A DNA stretch of 64,000 nt from Chryseobacterium joostei (GCF_003815775.1 NZ_CP033926.1:2356001-2420000); one strand, 5' to 3'; shown: positions 26,317 to 35,257, counted from the stretch's first letter. Notes: a model not told the origin generated them from the letters alone. Numbers and translations: made by a program.

Positions 26317-28554
26317 ATGAAAAGACAACTACTTTCCTTAGGTCTTCTATTTATCGCTGTTTCAGCAAGTTCTCAGATGAAAAATGCTGAAGCAGATACC
26401 ATCAGAACCCAAACCATTGAAGATATTAATCTTCATAAAACAGGAAATCCTAACCAGGCAAGAGCATTATCTACAAAGTCAAACCTGACGGTAATGGAGA
26501 ATCCTCAGCCCATCGCAATGGTTACTCATGAGATTATTGAGCAGCAGCAAGCAAAACAACTGAGTGATGTTCTTCAAAATGTGAATGGAATGTACGTTAC
26601 TTCATCCAGAGGTAATTCTCAGGATAGCTTTGGAGGACGTGGTTTTATCTTAGGAAATGACAATATTTTCAAGAATGGAGCAAGGATAAACAGTGGAGTC
26701 TTCCCTGAAGTAAGTGGTCTTGAAAGAGTAGAAGTTTTAAAAGGAGCCAACGCAATGCTTTATGGAAATACTGCTGCCGGAGGTATTATTAACATGATTA
26801 CGAAAAAACCTAAATTCAACTTTGGCGGAAGTATAGGATTAAATGGCGGAAGCTGGAACTCCTACAAACCAACTGTAGATTTTTATGGCCCTTTATCTAA
26901 AAATATTGCGTTTAGAATAAATGGAGCTTATGAATATGCTGAAAGCTTCAGAGATGTTGTACAATCTGAAAAATATTACTTCAATCCTTCATTCTTATTT
27001 AATTTAAGTGAAAAGTCTCAATTAATTGTTGAGGCAGATTATCTTAAAAATAATTTCACTCCTGATTTTGGTCTTGGATCTATTATCAATCCTGACGGAA
27101 GTTTCAAAATAAACGATTTGCTCCCTAAAAATGCATTCTTAGGAGCAGACTGGCAATATCAAAATGTAGAACAACTATCTACCAACGTAACTTTCAATCA
27201 TCAGTTTAGTGACAGATGGAGCTTAAATACTGTTGCTTCATTCCAAAGTTATACTAAAGACTACTACTCAACGGAAAGAGTACAATGGTCATATGACAAA
27301 CCGAACAACAGGTATTACTGGGCAAGACCTTTAAACAAAACATTTAACGAACAAAACTATACTTCATTACAAGTTAATATTAATGGAGAGTTCAATACGG
27401 GAAAAATTAATCACAAGGTTTTAATGGGTACCGACGGGGATTATGGAGTTCAAAATAACTATACTTATACCAACCCAACCGTTTATGGAACTAATGGCAA
27501 TACCTCAGCTATTAATAATAACCTTTATCTAGATGATCCATCAAGTTGGGCTAGTGGAAAAATGCCTGATGCATCTCTAAAAGACAGAACTAGAATTCCT
27601 ACTCAGAGATTTGGTATTTACATTCAGGACTTCATCAGCCTTACCAAGCAATTTAAAGTAATTGCAGGTTTAAGATGGTCTTACCTAGAAACAATGACTA
27701 ACACCAAGAATACCTTTGCAAATAACCTTGGGGATGTTGATCAAAAAAATACAGCTATATCAGACAGAGCATTTTCACCTAAAGCAGGTTTAGTCTACAT
27801 GCCAAATGAAAACCTTTCAGTATTTGCAACGTATACAAACTCTTTTGCACAAAATACAGGAAAGGATATTTTTGAACAAGCATTAAAACCTACAACAATT
27901 GATCAGTATGAAGTAGGTGTAAAGAAAAACCTTTGGAACAATGCTTTAGCTGTTAACCTAACAGCATATCAGATTATTTATAATAACTATTACCAAACAG
28001 CTCCCCAATTGGCAAACGGGCAAGCAAATTCAGATTCTTTCTATAAAGAATTTGCTGGAAAAATGAGAAGCCGAGGAGTAGAGTTGGATATTACAGGAAA
28101 TCCAACAGAAAACTTATCCATCATCGGAGGTTTCTCTTACAATAATTCAGTATATATAGATACACCAGAAGAATTCGGATATGTCGAAAAACAGAGATTG
28201 GTAAGAACACCTGCTACAACAGCAAATGCTTCCGTATTCTATAAATTCACCCGTTATGCAAAAGGCCTAAAAGTAGGTGCAGGAGCTTACTTTATTGGGG
28301 ATAGATTAGCAGGGTGGAATGATACAAAAAATGGTTCAACCGGACTGGGTGCAAGAAACGGGATCAGTAGATCATTTGCATTAAAAGATTATACTACTGT
28401 AATGGTATCTGTAGGATATGAATGGAAAAAATTCTCAATTCAAGGGAAAGTGGGTAACCTGTTTAATGTCGAAAACTACAACGTTCACGAAAACTATTCA
28501 GTGAACCCAATTACGCCAAGAAACTATTATTTCACATTGACGTACAAACTTTAG
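26317..28554 (+). CDS. TonB-dependent siderophore receptor
   Basis: 745 residues. Signal peptide to about residue 20 (SLGLLFIAVSASSQ); plug domain about 55-165 with MENPQPIAMVTHEIIEQQ, SDVLQNVNGMYVTS, GGRGFILGNDNIFKNGAR and LERVEVLKGANAMLYG, the last being the strong mark of this family. The remainder is a 22-strand barrel ending NPITPRNYYFTLTYKL with a terminal Leu (family usually has aromatic). It takes up ferric siderophore across the outer membrane with TonB-ExbBD energy. There is no CarboxypepD domain and no N-terminal signalling domain. A PepSY-type membrane gene follows 89 bp later, typical of iron-uptake loci in which the partner handles reduction or release at the inner membrane. Confidence 0.95.
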   Translation: MKRQLLSLGLLFIAVSASSQMKNAEADTIRTQTIEDINLHKTGNPNQARALSTKSNLTVMENPQPIAMVTHEIIEQQQAKQLSDVLQNVNGMYVTSSRGNSQDSFGGRGFILGNDNIFKNGARINSGVFPEVSGLERVEVLKGANAMLYGNTAAGGIINMITKKPKFNFGGSIGLNGGSWNSYKPTVDFYGPLSKNIAFRINGAYEYAESFRDVVQSEKYYFNPSFLFNLSEKSQLIVEADYLKNNFTPDFGLGSIINPDGSFKINDLLPKNAFLGADWQYQNVEQLSTNVTFNHQFSDRWSLNTVASFQSYTKDYYSTERVQWSYDKPNNRYYWARPLNKTFNEQNYTSLQVNINGEFNTGKINHKVLMGTDGDYGVQNNYTYTNPTVYGTNGNTSAINNNLYLDDPSSWASGKMPDASLKDRTRIPTQRFGIYIQDFISLTKQFKVIAGLRWSYLETMTNTKNTFANNLGDVDQKNTAISDRAFSPKAGLVYMPNENLSVFATYTNSFAQNTGKDIFEQALKPTTIDQYEVGVKKNLWNNALAVNLTAYQIIYNNYYQTAPQLANGQANSDSFYKEFAGKMRSRGVELDITGNPTENLSIIGGFSYNNSVYIDTPEEFGYVEKQRLVRTPATTANASVFYKFTRYAKGLKVGAGAYFIGDRLAGWNDTKNGSTGLGARNGISRSFALKDYTTVMVSVGYEWKKFSIQGKVGNLFNVENYNVHENYSVNPITPRNYYFTLTYKL

Positions 28555-28643
28555 AATTAATTATATAATTACTTCTTCATTAAAAGTGGAAACTGCAAAA
28601 ATGCAATTTCCACTTTTGAAATTTAAAAACAAAACAATACGAT

Positions 28644-29159
28644 ATGGATAAGATTAAAGACACGAGAACTTTCATGAGAATTATGCACCGTTATCTGGGG
28701 TATTTCCTAGCCGGTATTATGGCGGTGTATGCAGTAAGTGGAATTATTTTGGTATACAGAGACACTGATTTTCTAAAGAGCGAAAAAAAATATGAAAAAA
28801 CTTTATCTGCTAACCTTTCTGAAAAAGAACTTAAAAAGGAGTTAAAGATGAAAGGTCTTGAAGTGGAGAAGACTGAAGGTACAATTCTTCATTTTAAAAA
28901 AGGAACTTATGATTCAGCAACAGGAGTCGCTAAGTATTCAAAAATGGAATTGCCTTTTGTACTCGATAAAATGGTTTCTCTTCACAAATCACAGTCTAAA
29001 GATGCCATAGCGCCTCTAAGTGTATTTTTCGGAGTTGCTCTTTTCTTTTTTGTTATTTCTAGTTTCTGGATGTTTAATCCTAAGACTAAAGCATTCAAAC
29101 GTGGAATCAAGTTTACTATTGCCGGTCTAATCATTTCTGTAATTCTTTTATTTATTTAA
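28644..29159 (+). CDS. PepSY-associated-type small inner-membrane protein
   Basis: 171 residues with three TM helices: about 18-36 (YFLAGIMAVYAVSGIILVY), 120-142 (PLSVFFGVALFFFVISSFWM) and 150-171. Between the first two is a soluble domain of about 80 residues with a beta-alpha pattern like a PepSY unit. The N-terminal RIMHRYLGYF, with His near the start of TM1, resembles the first segment of PiuB-like iron-siderophore reductases, but the protein is less than half their length and lacks the rest of the core. It follows a siderophore receptor and probably works with it. A family of short PepSY-TM proteins is the best guess. Confidence 0.75.
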   Translation: MDKIKDTRTFMRIMHRYLGYFLAGIMAVYAVSGIILVYRDTDFLKSEKKYEKTLSANLSEKELKKELKMKGLEVEKTEGTILHFKKGTYDSATGVAKYSKMELPFVLDKMVSLHKSQSKDAIAPLSVFFGVALFFFVISSFWMFNPKTKAFKRGIKFTIAGLIISVILLFI

Positions 29160-29201
29160 ATTAAGTAAGCTGAAAAATAAGACAAGAAATACATAAGATC
29201 A

Positions 29202-29252
29202 ATTATATCTGTTTTATTTGATGTCATTTAATAACAAAAAAACAGATATAAT
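29202..29252. other. Long AT-rich stem-loop downstream of the PepSY-type gene
   Basis: ATTATATCTGTTTT (29202-29215) is the exact reverse complement of 29239-29252, with a 23 nt loop. It lies 43 bp after the stop codon of the PepSY-type gene and could end its transcript, though the loop is long and the flanking T-run is short. Confidence 0.45.
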
Positions 29253-29402
29253 AATTTTTAAAAGTTCAACAATATTCCAATCCCAACTTACAATATCAAT
29301 TATTTATCATTACAGAATCATCAGTTATATTGTTAAAAAATTGAATTGTATACCGCTCATAATCTTAACATTAATTTAGAAAAATTGTCTAAAATTAAGA
29401 GT

Positions 29403-29419
29403 CTGGCACATTTATTGTT
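29403..29419 (+). promoter_or_regulatory. Possible sigma-54 (RpoN) promoter upstream of the outer-membrane protein gene
   Basis: CTGGCAC, five bases, then TTGTT gives the -24/-12 layout of sigma-54 promoters (YTGGCACG-rNNN-TTGCW), with one change in the -12 element (T for C). It is 50 bp before the ATG. The rest of this 310 bp gap (29160-29469) is AT-rich and contains the stem-loop above and no ORF. By-eye match only. Confidence 0.4.
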
Positions 29420-29469
29420 TTTTCTATAATTCGTGAATAATAAACATTTAATTATTAAAATAATAAATT

Positions 29470-30060
29470 ATGAAAAAACTTATTTTAACAGGAGTATTAG
29501 CTATAGCAGGTTTAACAGCAACTGCAAACGCTCAGATTCAGAAAGGTAATTGGATGGTAGGGGGTAACCTTGCAGGTGCCAACTTCGGTTTAAACAAAGG
29601 AGGTGGTTATGATTTTAATATTCAGCCGAAAGGAGCTTATTTCATTGAGGATAATATTGCATTAGGAGGATATGTAGATTTAGGTTTCAAAGGAGCCAAA
29701 GATGCACCGACTACTTTTACATATAACGTAGGGGCATTAGGACGTTACTATCTTAACCCGGGAGAGCAGGGAGTAAGCAACTTACTACACCACGGAAGAT
29801 GGTTTCTAGAAGGTAATGTAGGTGTTGGAGGAACTTCTATTTCTAAAGGAGGCTCTTCTTCTAACGGTCTTAACTTTGGATTCGGACCTGGGTATTCTTA
29901 CTTCATCACTCCAAACATCGGATTAGAAGGTTTAGTAAAATATGATGCCAATGCAGGATTCGGAAGCGGTGGATATACTAACAAAATTACTTTTGGTTTA
30001 GGATTCCAGATTTATCTTCCAACGTCTAAAGCTAAGCAAATTATCAACGACGTTAAGTAA
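29470..30060 (+). CDS. Outer-membrane beta-barrel protein (porin-family-like)
   Basis: 196 residues. Signal peptide MKKLILTGVLAIAGLTATANA, then about eight amphipathic strands rich in Gly and Tyr (GNWMVGGNLAGANFGLNKG, NIALGGYVDLGFKG, RYYLNPG, RWFLEGNVGVGG, IGLEGLVKYDANA, ITFGLGFQIYL), as expected for a small OmpX/OmpW-like barrel. There is a 10-residue soluble tail after the last strand (KAKQIINDVK), so the usual C-terminal aromatic is internal. A candidate sigma-54 promoter lies upstream. It ends before a strong GC-rich terminator. Transport or structural role unknown. Confidence 0.85.
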   Translation: MKKLILTGVLAIAGLTATANAQIQKGNWMVGGNLAGANFGLNKGGGYDFNIQPKGAYFIEDNIALGGYVDLGFKGAKDAPTTFTYNVGALGRYYLNPGEQGVSNLLHHGRWFLEGNVGVGGTSISKGGSSSNGLNFGFGPGYSYFITPNIGLEGLVKYDANAGFGSGGYTNKITFGLGFQIYLPTSKAKQIINDVK

Positions 30061-30085
30061 TCACTGAAATACTTATAAAAAAATG

Positions 30086-30119
30086 AAAGCGCCCCAGAAA
30101 TAAAATTCTGGGGCGCTTT
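30086..30119. terminator. Strong GC-rich bidirectional terminator
   Basis: AAAGCGCCCCAGAA (30086-30099) pairs perfectly with TTCTGGGGCGCTTT (30106-30119) around a 6 nt loop, between the convergent outer-membrane protein and peroxiredoxin genes. Confidence 0.88.
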
Positions 30120-30158
30120 TCGTACAAATTAAAACTAAACTATAAAAAATCAAATAAA

Positions 30159-30794
30159 TCATATATTGGGCTGAGGAGTATATCGTAAATACGGCTTTAT
30201 CTCAGTAACACCCTTGGGAAATTTCTTTCTGGCATCCTCAGTAGAAATAGCAGGAGGAATAATTACATCATCACCATTTTCCCAATTGACAGGGGTCGCC
30301 ACCTGATGAGCATCTACTAATTGTAGAGAATCCAGTACCCTCAAAATTTCATTAAAATTTCTTCCGGTAGAAGCAGGGTAAGTAATAATCAATCTTACTT
30401 TCTTCGCAGGATCAATAATCAACAACGATCTAACAGTAGCCGTAGCCGAGGCATTGGGATGAATGAAGTCATACAATTCTGAAATCTTTCTGTCTTTATC
30501 AGCAATAATAGGAAACTGCACATCCGTATTTTGGGTTTCATTAATATCTTTCACCCAATTTTGATGATCCTCTACTCCATCTACACTCAGAGCAATCACC
30601 TTGGTTCCTCTTTGGGCAAATTCTGACTGCAATTTTGAGGTATAACCAAGTTCTGTAGTGCAAACCGGTGTATAGTCTGCCGGATGTGAAAATAGAATAC
30701 CCCAGGAATCTCCCAGATAATCATAAAAATGAATATCCCCTAAAGATGATTCTGCCTTAAAGTTGGGTGCTGTATCTCCTAGTTTGATTGACAT
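30159..30794 (-). CDS. 1-Cys peroxiredoxin (Prx6 type)
   Basis: 211 residues. N-terminal thioredoxin-fold peroxiredoxin domain with HPADYTPVCTTELGYTSK; Cys45 is the peroxidatic residue and the only Cys in the protein, so this is a true 1-Cys enzyme. SVDGVEDHQNWVKDI and the C-terminal dimerisation arm with TPVNWENGDDVIIPPAIS match the Prx6/AhpC-TSA C-terminal group. It reduces hydrogen peroxide and organic peroxides, with an external thiol as reductant. Cytoplasmic. A well-matched promoter lies just upstream on the minus strand. Confidence 0.95.
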   Translation of the reverse strand: MSIKLGDTAPNFKAESSLGDIHFYDYLGDSWGILFSHPADYTPVCTTELGYTSKLQSEFAQRGTKVIALSVDGVEDHQNWVKDINETQNTDVQFPIIADKDRKISELYDFIHPNASATATVRSLLIIDPAKKVRLIITYPASTGRNFNEILRVLDSLQLVDAHQVATPVNWENGDDVIIPPAISTEDARKKFPKGVTEIKPYLRYTPQPNI

Positions 30795-30817
30795 AATGTT
30801 TCGTGCTTGTTAGTCTA

Positions 30818-30848
30818 CAAATTTAGTAGACTTTTTGGAACTAGCAAA
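30818..30848 (-). promoter_or_regulatory. Promoter of the 1-Cys peroxiredoxin gene
   Basis: On the minus strand TTTG (30848-30845), a 19 nt spacer and TAAATTTG (30825-30818) fit the Bacteroidota consensus. The ATG is 23 nt further. Confidence 0.65.
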
Positions 30849-30890
30849 ATTTTTACAGAAAATTTATATCTTTAATGTAAAATTTTATTC

Positions 30891-31778
30891 ATGGAGAAAA
30901 CCGGACTCAGCTACATTGACGTTGTTTATAAGGTATTGGAAAGCTGGTATATGACATTTGCAGAGCTTACCCCAAAATTAATTGTGGGAATTTTAGTATT
31001 TACATTTTTCGTTATCAGCAGTAAGTACCTAAGCCAAATTTCAGTAAAACTATTTCATCGATTCTTCCCAAAAAGCCAAAAAGAAAGCTCATTGGTGACC
31101 TTAATCAGTATATTCAAGTTTCTGATCATGCTGTTTGGGACCTTTATTTCTCTTGAAATTATGGGGTTCAGTGGTTTCCTTTGGAAGTTTATAGGAAGCT
31201 TGGGAGTGGCCGGAGTTATAGCCGGGGTTGCCTTAAAAGATCTTGTCTCCAGTATCTTTTCAGGAATGCTGATTGGGATTGATAAGGCCTTTAAGGTTGG
31301 AGATTATATTACGATAGGCACTCATTCAGGAACCGTGCAGGAAATTGGTTTTTTAACTACAAAAATATTAACCGATGATGGTAAGAAAGCTTATATACCC
31401 AATCAGGTGGTTTTCAATGCACCATTTTATAATATTACGGCTTCTCCACAGCGCAGAATTATCTTAAACTTTGAAATTCCTGCAGATGAAGATATCAGTA
31501 AGGCACAAAAGAGCATTATGGAGGTGGTTCAAAATCTTGACAATGTGGATAAGTTGGATACTGCAGAAGTAATTTTTACGGATCTGAAACAAGGATCATT
31601 CAATCTTCAGGTAAAGTTCTGGATAAAAGTAGGAGCTAATCTGGCACAGATAAAAAGTAAGGCTTATTTAGGCATTAAAGAACGTTTTGATACAGATCAT
31701 ATTCAATTGGTAACGCCAACGAGTATAAGTATTACGAGTGGAGAAACTAATTTTACTGAAAGCCAACAGGATAAGTAA
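30891..31778 (+). CDS. Small-conductance mechanosensitive channel (MscS family)
   Basis: 295 residues. TM helices at about 23-43, 75-95 and 100-125. The third (FIGSLGVAGVIAGVALKDLV) is the Gly/Ala-rich pore helix TM3, followed by the beta domain (FKVGDYITIGTHSGTVQEIG, KAYIPNQVVFNAPFYNIT) of MscS. The C-terminal alpha/beta vestibule is present (RRIILNFEIPADEDI onwards). It opens on membrane tension to release solutes during osmotic downshock. Length and order match the standard three-TM form. It is divergent from the peroxiredoxin gene and followed by a terminator. Confidence 0.95.
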   Translation: MEKTGLSYIDVVYKVLESWYMTFAELTPKLIVGILVFTFFVISSKYLSQISVKLFHRFFPKSQKESSLVTLISIFKFLIMLFGTFISLEIMGFSGFLWKFIGSLGVAGVIAGVALKDLVSSIFSGMLIGIDKAFKVGDYITIGTHSGTVQEIGFLTTKILTDDGKKAYIPNQVVFNAPFYNITASPQRRIILNFEIPADEDISKAQKSIMEVVQNLDNVDKLDTAEVIFTDLKQGSFNLQVKFWIKVGANLAQIKSKAYLGIKERFDTDHIQLVTPTSISITSGETNFTESQQDK

Positions 31779-31799
31779 GAAATCATTTATAAAAATATA

Positions 31800-31832
31800 A
31801 ATACCATTTCATTTTTTGAAATGGTATTTTTT
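31800..31832 (+). terminator. Terminator after the MscS gene
   Basis: AATACCATTTC (31800-31810) pairs with GAAATGGTATT (31818-31828), followed by a T-run. Confidence 0.82.
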
Positions 31833-31854
31833 ACACTATTAATAAAAGTTGAAT

Positions 31855-31912
31855 GTCACAAAGGCGCAATTCTTTACTCAACTTTTAAAATTTTAAGACG
31901 CAAAGATTTTAT
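31855..31912. repeat. Degenerate dispersed intergenic repeat (CACAAAGRCGCAA type)
   Basis: GTCACAAAGGCGCAA followed about 35 bp later by TTAAGACGCAAAG. A related motif (TCACAAAGACGCAA) occurs at 58850. The pattern resembles non-coding filler elements spread in flavobacterial genomes; a decayed copy is likely. Confidence 0.4.
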
Positions 31913-31935
31913 CTGAATAAACTAAAAAGATTAAT

Positions 31936-32433
31936 TTATTTCTTAGCATGCTCTTTTAAATCCCGCGTTTTATCTTTTTCGGGAATTTTCGCAATAGTAT
32001 CATTTTCTACTATAACAGCCTCCCCCATAACATAATTATTATTGATTACTGCTGAATCTTCTTCCATTATATCAACTATCCCTGTTGTACTACAAACTTC
32101 TTCTTTTGGCTTTGAACAGCCTATTAAAAACAATACTAAGGAAAATAAGCCTAGTATCATTTTATTATTTTGAAAACTGAAAGGAATATATTTAAAGAAA
32201 TATTTTTTTAATCTTTCTGATGAATCTATATCTTCTTTTAACTGATGGTTGTAAAACCTACCACAAATCTGCTCATCTTTTCTCTCTTCAATAATTTGTT
32301 GAATTTCCTGAGATTTCTTTTGGGTAAAATCAATAACACATTTATTACAAACAGAACAAAATCTGCCTTTTTCCTGTAGTGACATGGATTCCCAGTTTTC
32401 AGAACATGGTTCCGGAATGAATAGATTCTTCAT
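31936..32433 (-). CDS. Flavobacterial Cys-motif protein with central lipobox-like segment
   Basis: About 165 residues from ATG 32433 (MKNLFIPEPCSENW). The N-terminal 60 residues contain PCSENWESM, GRFCSVCNKCVIDFT and EQICGRF, a spaced set of five Cys that looks like a zinc- or cluster-binding unit. A hydrophobic helix follows (about 93-107, LGLFSLVLFLIGCSKPKEE) whose end looks like a lipoprotein lipobox although it sits in the middle of the chain. The rest is acidic and low-complexity. This layout (Cys motif, then a single TM) recurs in Chryseobacterium-type proteins with no known function. I cannot assign a role. A single TM with a cytoplasmic Cys domain is the likely topology. Confidence 0.7.
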   Translation of the reverse strand: MKNLFIPEPCSENWESMSLQEKGRFCSVCNKCVIDFTQKKSQEIQQIIEERKDEQICGRFYNHQLKEDIDSSERLKKYFFKYIPFSFQNNKMILGLFSLVLFLIGCSKPKEEVCSTTGIVDIMEEDSAVINNNYVMGEAVIVENDTIAKIPEKDKTRDLKEHAKK

Positions 32434-32461
32434 GAAATAGCTTTTTTTATATACATTAAAA

Positions 32462-32486
32462 AACCGTTCCAAAAAATGAAACGGTT
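32462..32486 (-). terminator. Terminator after sucC
   Basis: AACCGTT (32462-32468) pairs with AACGGTT (32480-32486). Read on the minus strand the stem follows the sucC stop by about 26 nt and ends in a T-run. Confidence 0.65.
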
Positions 32487-32511
32487 CTTTATTTTATTTA
32501 AAAATTTTAGA

Positions 32512-33702
32512 TTACGCTAAAACTTCTTTTACTTTGTTTGCAGCTTCTTCTAAAGTAATTGCAGAGTGAACTGGAAGACCAGACTCGTCAATTAATTTTT
32601 TAGCTTCTACAGCGTTAGTTCCTTGTAATCTTACGATCAATGGAACTGGAAGGCTACCCATAGCTTTGTAAGCATCTACAACCCCTTGAGCAACTCTGTC
32701 ACATCTTACGATACCTCCGAAGATGTTAATCAAAATAGCTTTTACGTTTGGATCTCTTAAGATGATTCCGAAAGCTGTTTGTACTCTCTGAGCATCTGCA
32801 GTACCACCTACGTCAAGGAAGTTAGCAGGGTTACCACCAGATAATTTGATGATATCCATGGTTGCCATTGCAAGACCAGCACCGTTTACCATACAAGCAA
32901 CGTTACCATCTAATTTTACGAAGTTAAGACCAGCTTCACCAGCTTCAACATCAATAGGATCTTCTTCTCTTGTATCTCTTAATTCTGCAAGATCTTTGTG
33001 ACGGAATAATGAGTTACCATCTAAAGTTACCTTAGCATCAACAGCGATAATTTTGTTATCAGAAGTTTTTAATACAGGGTTGATTTCAAAAAGAGAAGCA
33101 TCAATTCCTGTGTAAGCATTGTAAAGAGATGAAATAAATTTCACAAATTCTTTGAATGCATTTCCTTCAAGGCCTAGGTTGAAAGCAATTTTTCTAGCCT
33201 GGAAACCTTGAAGACCTAAAGCAGGATCAATAAGTTCGTTGTGGATCAAATGAGGAGTTACTTCAGCAACGTGCTCAATATCCATACCCCCTTCAGTAGA
33301 ATATACGATTGTATTTTTCCCTTCAGCTCTATCTAAAAGAATAGAAACATAAAATTCTTTAGTTTCTGATTCTCCAGGATAATAAACATCTTCTGCAACC
33401 AAAACAGAGTGTACTTTTTTACCTTCAGCAGAAGTTTGTGGAGTTACCAACTGCATTCCGATGATATTCTGAGCGTTTTCTTTAAGTTTATCCATGTTTG
33501 GAGAAAACTTAACACCCCCACCTTTACCACGACCACCTGCGTGAATCTGTGCTTTAACAACCCAAGCCTGAGCTCCAGTTTCAGCAGTCAATTTTTCAGC
33601 AGCTGCTACAGCTTCTTCTACGTTGTTTGCTACGAAACCACGTTGGATAGCTACTCCATACTTTGATAAAATCTCTTTTGATTGATACTCGTGAAGATTC
33701 AT
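32512..33702 (-). CDS. sucC: Succinate-CoA ligase (ADP-forming), beta subunit
   Basis: 396 residues. Citric-acid-cycle enzyme subunit that makes ATP (or GTP) from succinyl-CoA. N-terminal ATP-grasp domain: MNLHEYQSKEILSKYGV, VVKAQIHAGGRGKGGGVK (Lys and Gly-rich loop about 47-64), and the C-terminal CoA-binding-like domain with NGAGLAMATMD, GGNPANFLDVGG (about 290-301) and NIFGGIVRCD. The sucD partner is not in this window; in many Bacteroidota it is unlinked. The codon set is more biased and regular than in neighbours, as expected for a highly expressed gene. A consensus -7 element lies upstream. Confidence 0.97.
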   Translation of the reverse strand: MNLHEYQSKEILSKYGVAIQRGFVANNVEEAVAAAEKLTAETGAQAWVVKAQIHAGGRGKGGGVKFSPNMDKLKENAQNIIGMQLVTPQTSAEGKKVHSVLVAEDVYYPGESETKEFYVSILLDRAEGKNTIVYSTEGGMDIEHVAEVTPHLIHNELIDPALGLQGFQARKIAFNLGLEGNAFKEFVKFISSLYNAYTGIDASLFEINPVLKTSDNKIIAVDAKVTLDGNSLFRHKDLAELRDTREEDPIDVEAGEAGLNFVKLDGNVACMVNGAGLAMATMDIIKLSGGNPANFLDVGGTADAQRVQTAFGIILRDPNVKAILINIFGGIVRCDRVAQGVVDAYKAMGSLPVPLIVRLQGTNAVEAKKLIDESGLPVHSAITLEEAANKVKEVLA

Positions 33703-33740
33703 ATTATTTTTATTATTTTATTTTAATATTTAAAGGTTGA

Positions 33741-33748
33741 CAAATTTA
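33741..33748 (-). promoter_or_regulatory. -7 promoter element of sucC
   Basis: TAAATTTG on the minus strand, 38 nt before the sucC ATG. The rest of the 277 bp gap to 33979 is AT-rich with no ORF. Confidence 0.5.
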
Positions 33749-33929
33749 CTAAAAACAGATGAAATATCAATTTTTATTTTAAAGAAAGCATTGCATTCGT
33801 GGGAAATAAAAATCATATTTCTTCAATAAAAAAGCAAGAAAGGGTGTATACAATTATCCGTTGATTCTTTAGTTAACAATTCTCAATTTCTTATTAAGAA
33901 AATCGATAATAATTCTGGTAACTATTAAA

Positions 33930-33955
33930 AAAGCTCTTCAATTAAGAAAAGCTTT
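33930..33955 (-). terminator. Terminator after the ClC channel gene
   Basis: AAAGCTCTT pairs with AAAAGCTTT with one mismatch. On the minus strand it is followed by a T-run and lies about 25 bp after the stop. Confidence 0.6.
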
Positions 33956-33979
33956 ATCATTATTGTAAAGGAAATTATG

Positions 33980-35257
33980 TTATTCTTCCGATAGTTTCTC
34001 AGACTGCGATCCGATGAAAGGAATCTTCGGAGCAAGGAAATATCCCGTAAGGCTGGCAAATAATATCGGTACAAAATAAGTAAACCCTGTAAGTGTTCCT
34101 AAAATGATTGTTGTACTCATGGGTGTTCTTGTTACACATGCATTGATGGCTGCCATACAACTAACAATGGCTAAAGTGGTATCCACACTTGGAAATAAAT
34201 TGTGGATAATTAGTCCCAATGTTGTCCCCACAAAGAACAACGGAATAATAAAACCTCCTCTCCAGCCGGAAGTTACTGTAATGGCAATGGCTATTATTTT
34301 AAAGATAAGGACAAGAATTAAAAAGTTCAATCCAAAGTTTCCGCCTATCAGCTGATTGATTTCATTATGTCCAAAGTATCTTGTAATGGGAAAATTATAG
34401 GCAATAATCCCTAAAATGATTCCTCCTACTAATGTTTTAATATAAATCGGGAATTTTCTGTATTCAAAAACTTTTTTGAAGAATTTTACAACAAAGATGA
34501 AGATCCACCCAAAGACGGTTCCTACTATTCCAAAAGCTATAGCGTAGGCAAAATCGTAAACTCCTGTATAGTGGTAAGCTTTCAGATCCCATGTTGCACC
34601 AATTCCCAAATGGATAATCAAGGCAAACATTAAATAACTAAAACAACTGGCTACCAACGCAGGAATAATGGCTTTATAATATTCAACTGCATGCTTATGA
34701 TGCAATATTTCAAGGGAAAAAAGACTTCCTCCCAGAGGTGCTCCAAATAAGGCTGTAAAACCAGAAGCCATTCCGGCGATACTTAAAGAACGTAATTCCT
34801 CTCCTTTTAATCTGAAAATCTTCCCCAACCACGTTCCTGTAGATCCTGTCACCTGTACCAATGGGGCTTCCGGACCTAAGCTTCCCCCTGATGCTACGCA
34901 AAAAAGAGAGGAAAGGATCATTGACGGATTGTTTTTCGGTTCCAGCTTTCCTTTATTGAATCTGATGTTATTCACAATCAAATGGATTTCTCCGGGATCT
35001 CCGATAAAATGGATGACCAAGCCTGCCAATAAACCACAAATTGCCATTGTAGGAATTACCTGCCAACCTTGAAAATGGGCTAAAAATTCAGTAAAATGTT
35101 CAAGTACAATCCAATATCCTCCTGCAATAATACCTCCTACCAAACCCGTAATGGCCCACATAAAAAAAGTACGACTGAACACAAACGGATTAAACCTCAT
35201 TGGCTGATCCAAGAGATTGAATGTTTTGATTAAGCGTCTCTTTCTATTGATTTTCAT
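33980..35257 (-). CDS. ClC-type chloride channel / transporter
   Basis: 425 residues, about ten membrane helices. The conserved ClC anion-path elements can be read: ASGGSLGPEAPLVQVTG (about 117-133; includes the gating-Glu position, GPEAP in place of the usual GxEGP), FGAPLGGSLFSLEI (about 167-180), and GWRGGFIIPLFFVGTTLG (about 325-342; the GxFxP region). The variant GPEAP may change gating. There is no CBS domain at the C-terminus, so length is that of the short bacterial form. Probably an inner-membrane chloride/proton antiporter or channel. Upstream gene at 35337 is on the same strand at 79 bp. Confidence 0.92.
   Translation of the reverse strand: MKINRKRRLIKTFNLLDQPMRFNPFVFSRTFFMWAITGLVGGIIAGGYWIVLEHFTEFLAHFQGWQVIPTMAICGLLAGLVIHFIGDPGEIHLIVNNIRFNKGKLEPKNNPSMILSSLFCVASGGSLGPEAPLVQVTGSTGTWLGKIFRLKGEELRSLSIAGMASGFTALFGAPLGGSLFSLEILHHKHAVEYYKAIIPALVASCFSYLMFALIIHLGIGATWDLKAYHYTGVYDFAYAIAFGIVGTVFGWIFIFVVKFFKKVFEYRKFPIYIKTLVGGIILGIIAYNFPITRYFGHNEINQLIGGNFGLNFLILVLIFKIIAIAITVTSGWRGGFIIPLFFVGTTLGLIIHNLFPSVDTTLAIVSCMAAINACVTRTPMSTTIILGTLTGFTYFVPILFASLTGYFLAPKIPFIGSQSEKLSEE

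Noticed and set aside
28555..28643. Weak AAATTGCA/TTTGCAG-type inverted words between the receptor and PepSY-type gene
   Set aside because: The stem (about GTGGAAACTGCA with TGCAATTTCCAC) may fold, but it lacks a T-run and could be an mRNA processing or attenuation site that cannot be told apart from chance here.
32101..32160. Gene fusion of a Cys-motif protein and a separate lipoprotein
   Set aside because: The central LIGC looks like a lipobox, but the reading frame is continuous and a single TM protein explains it better.
34201..34209. Single perfect DnaA box inside the ClC gene
   Set aside because: One 9-mer in 64 kb is expected by chance on both strands, and it lies in coding sequence far from the array.
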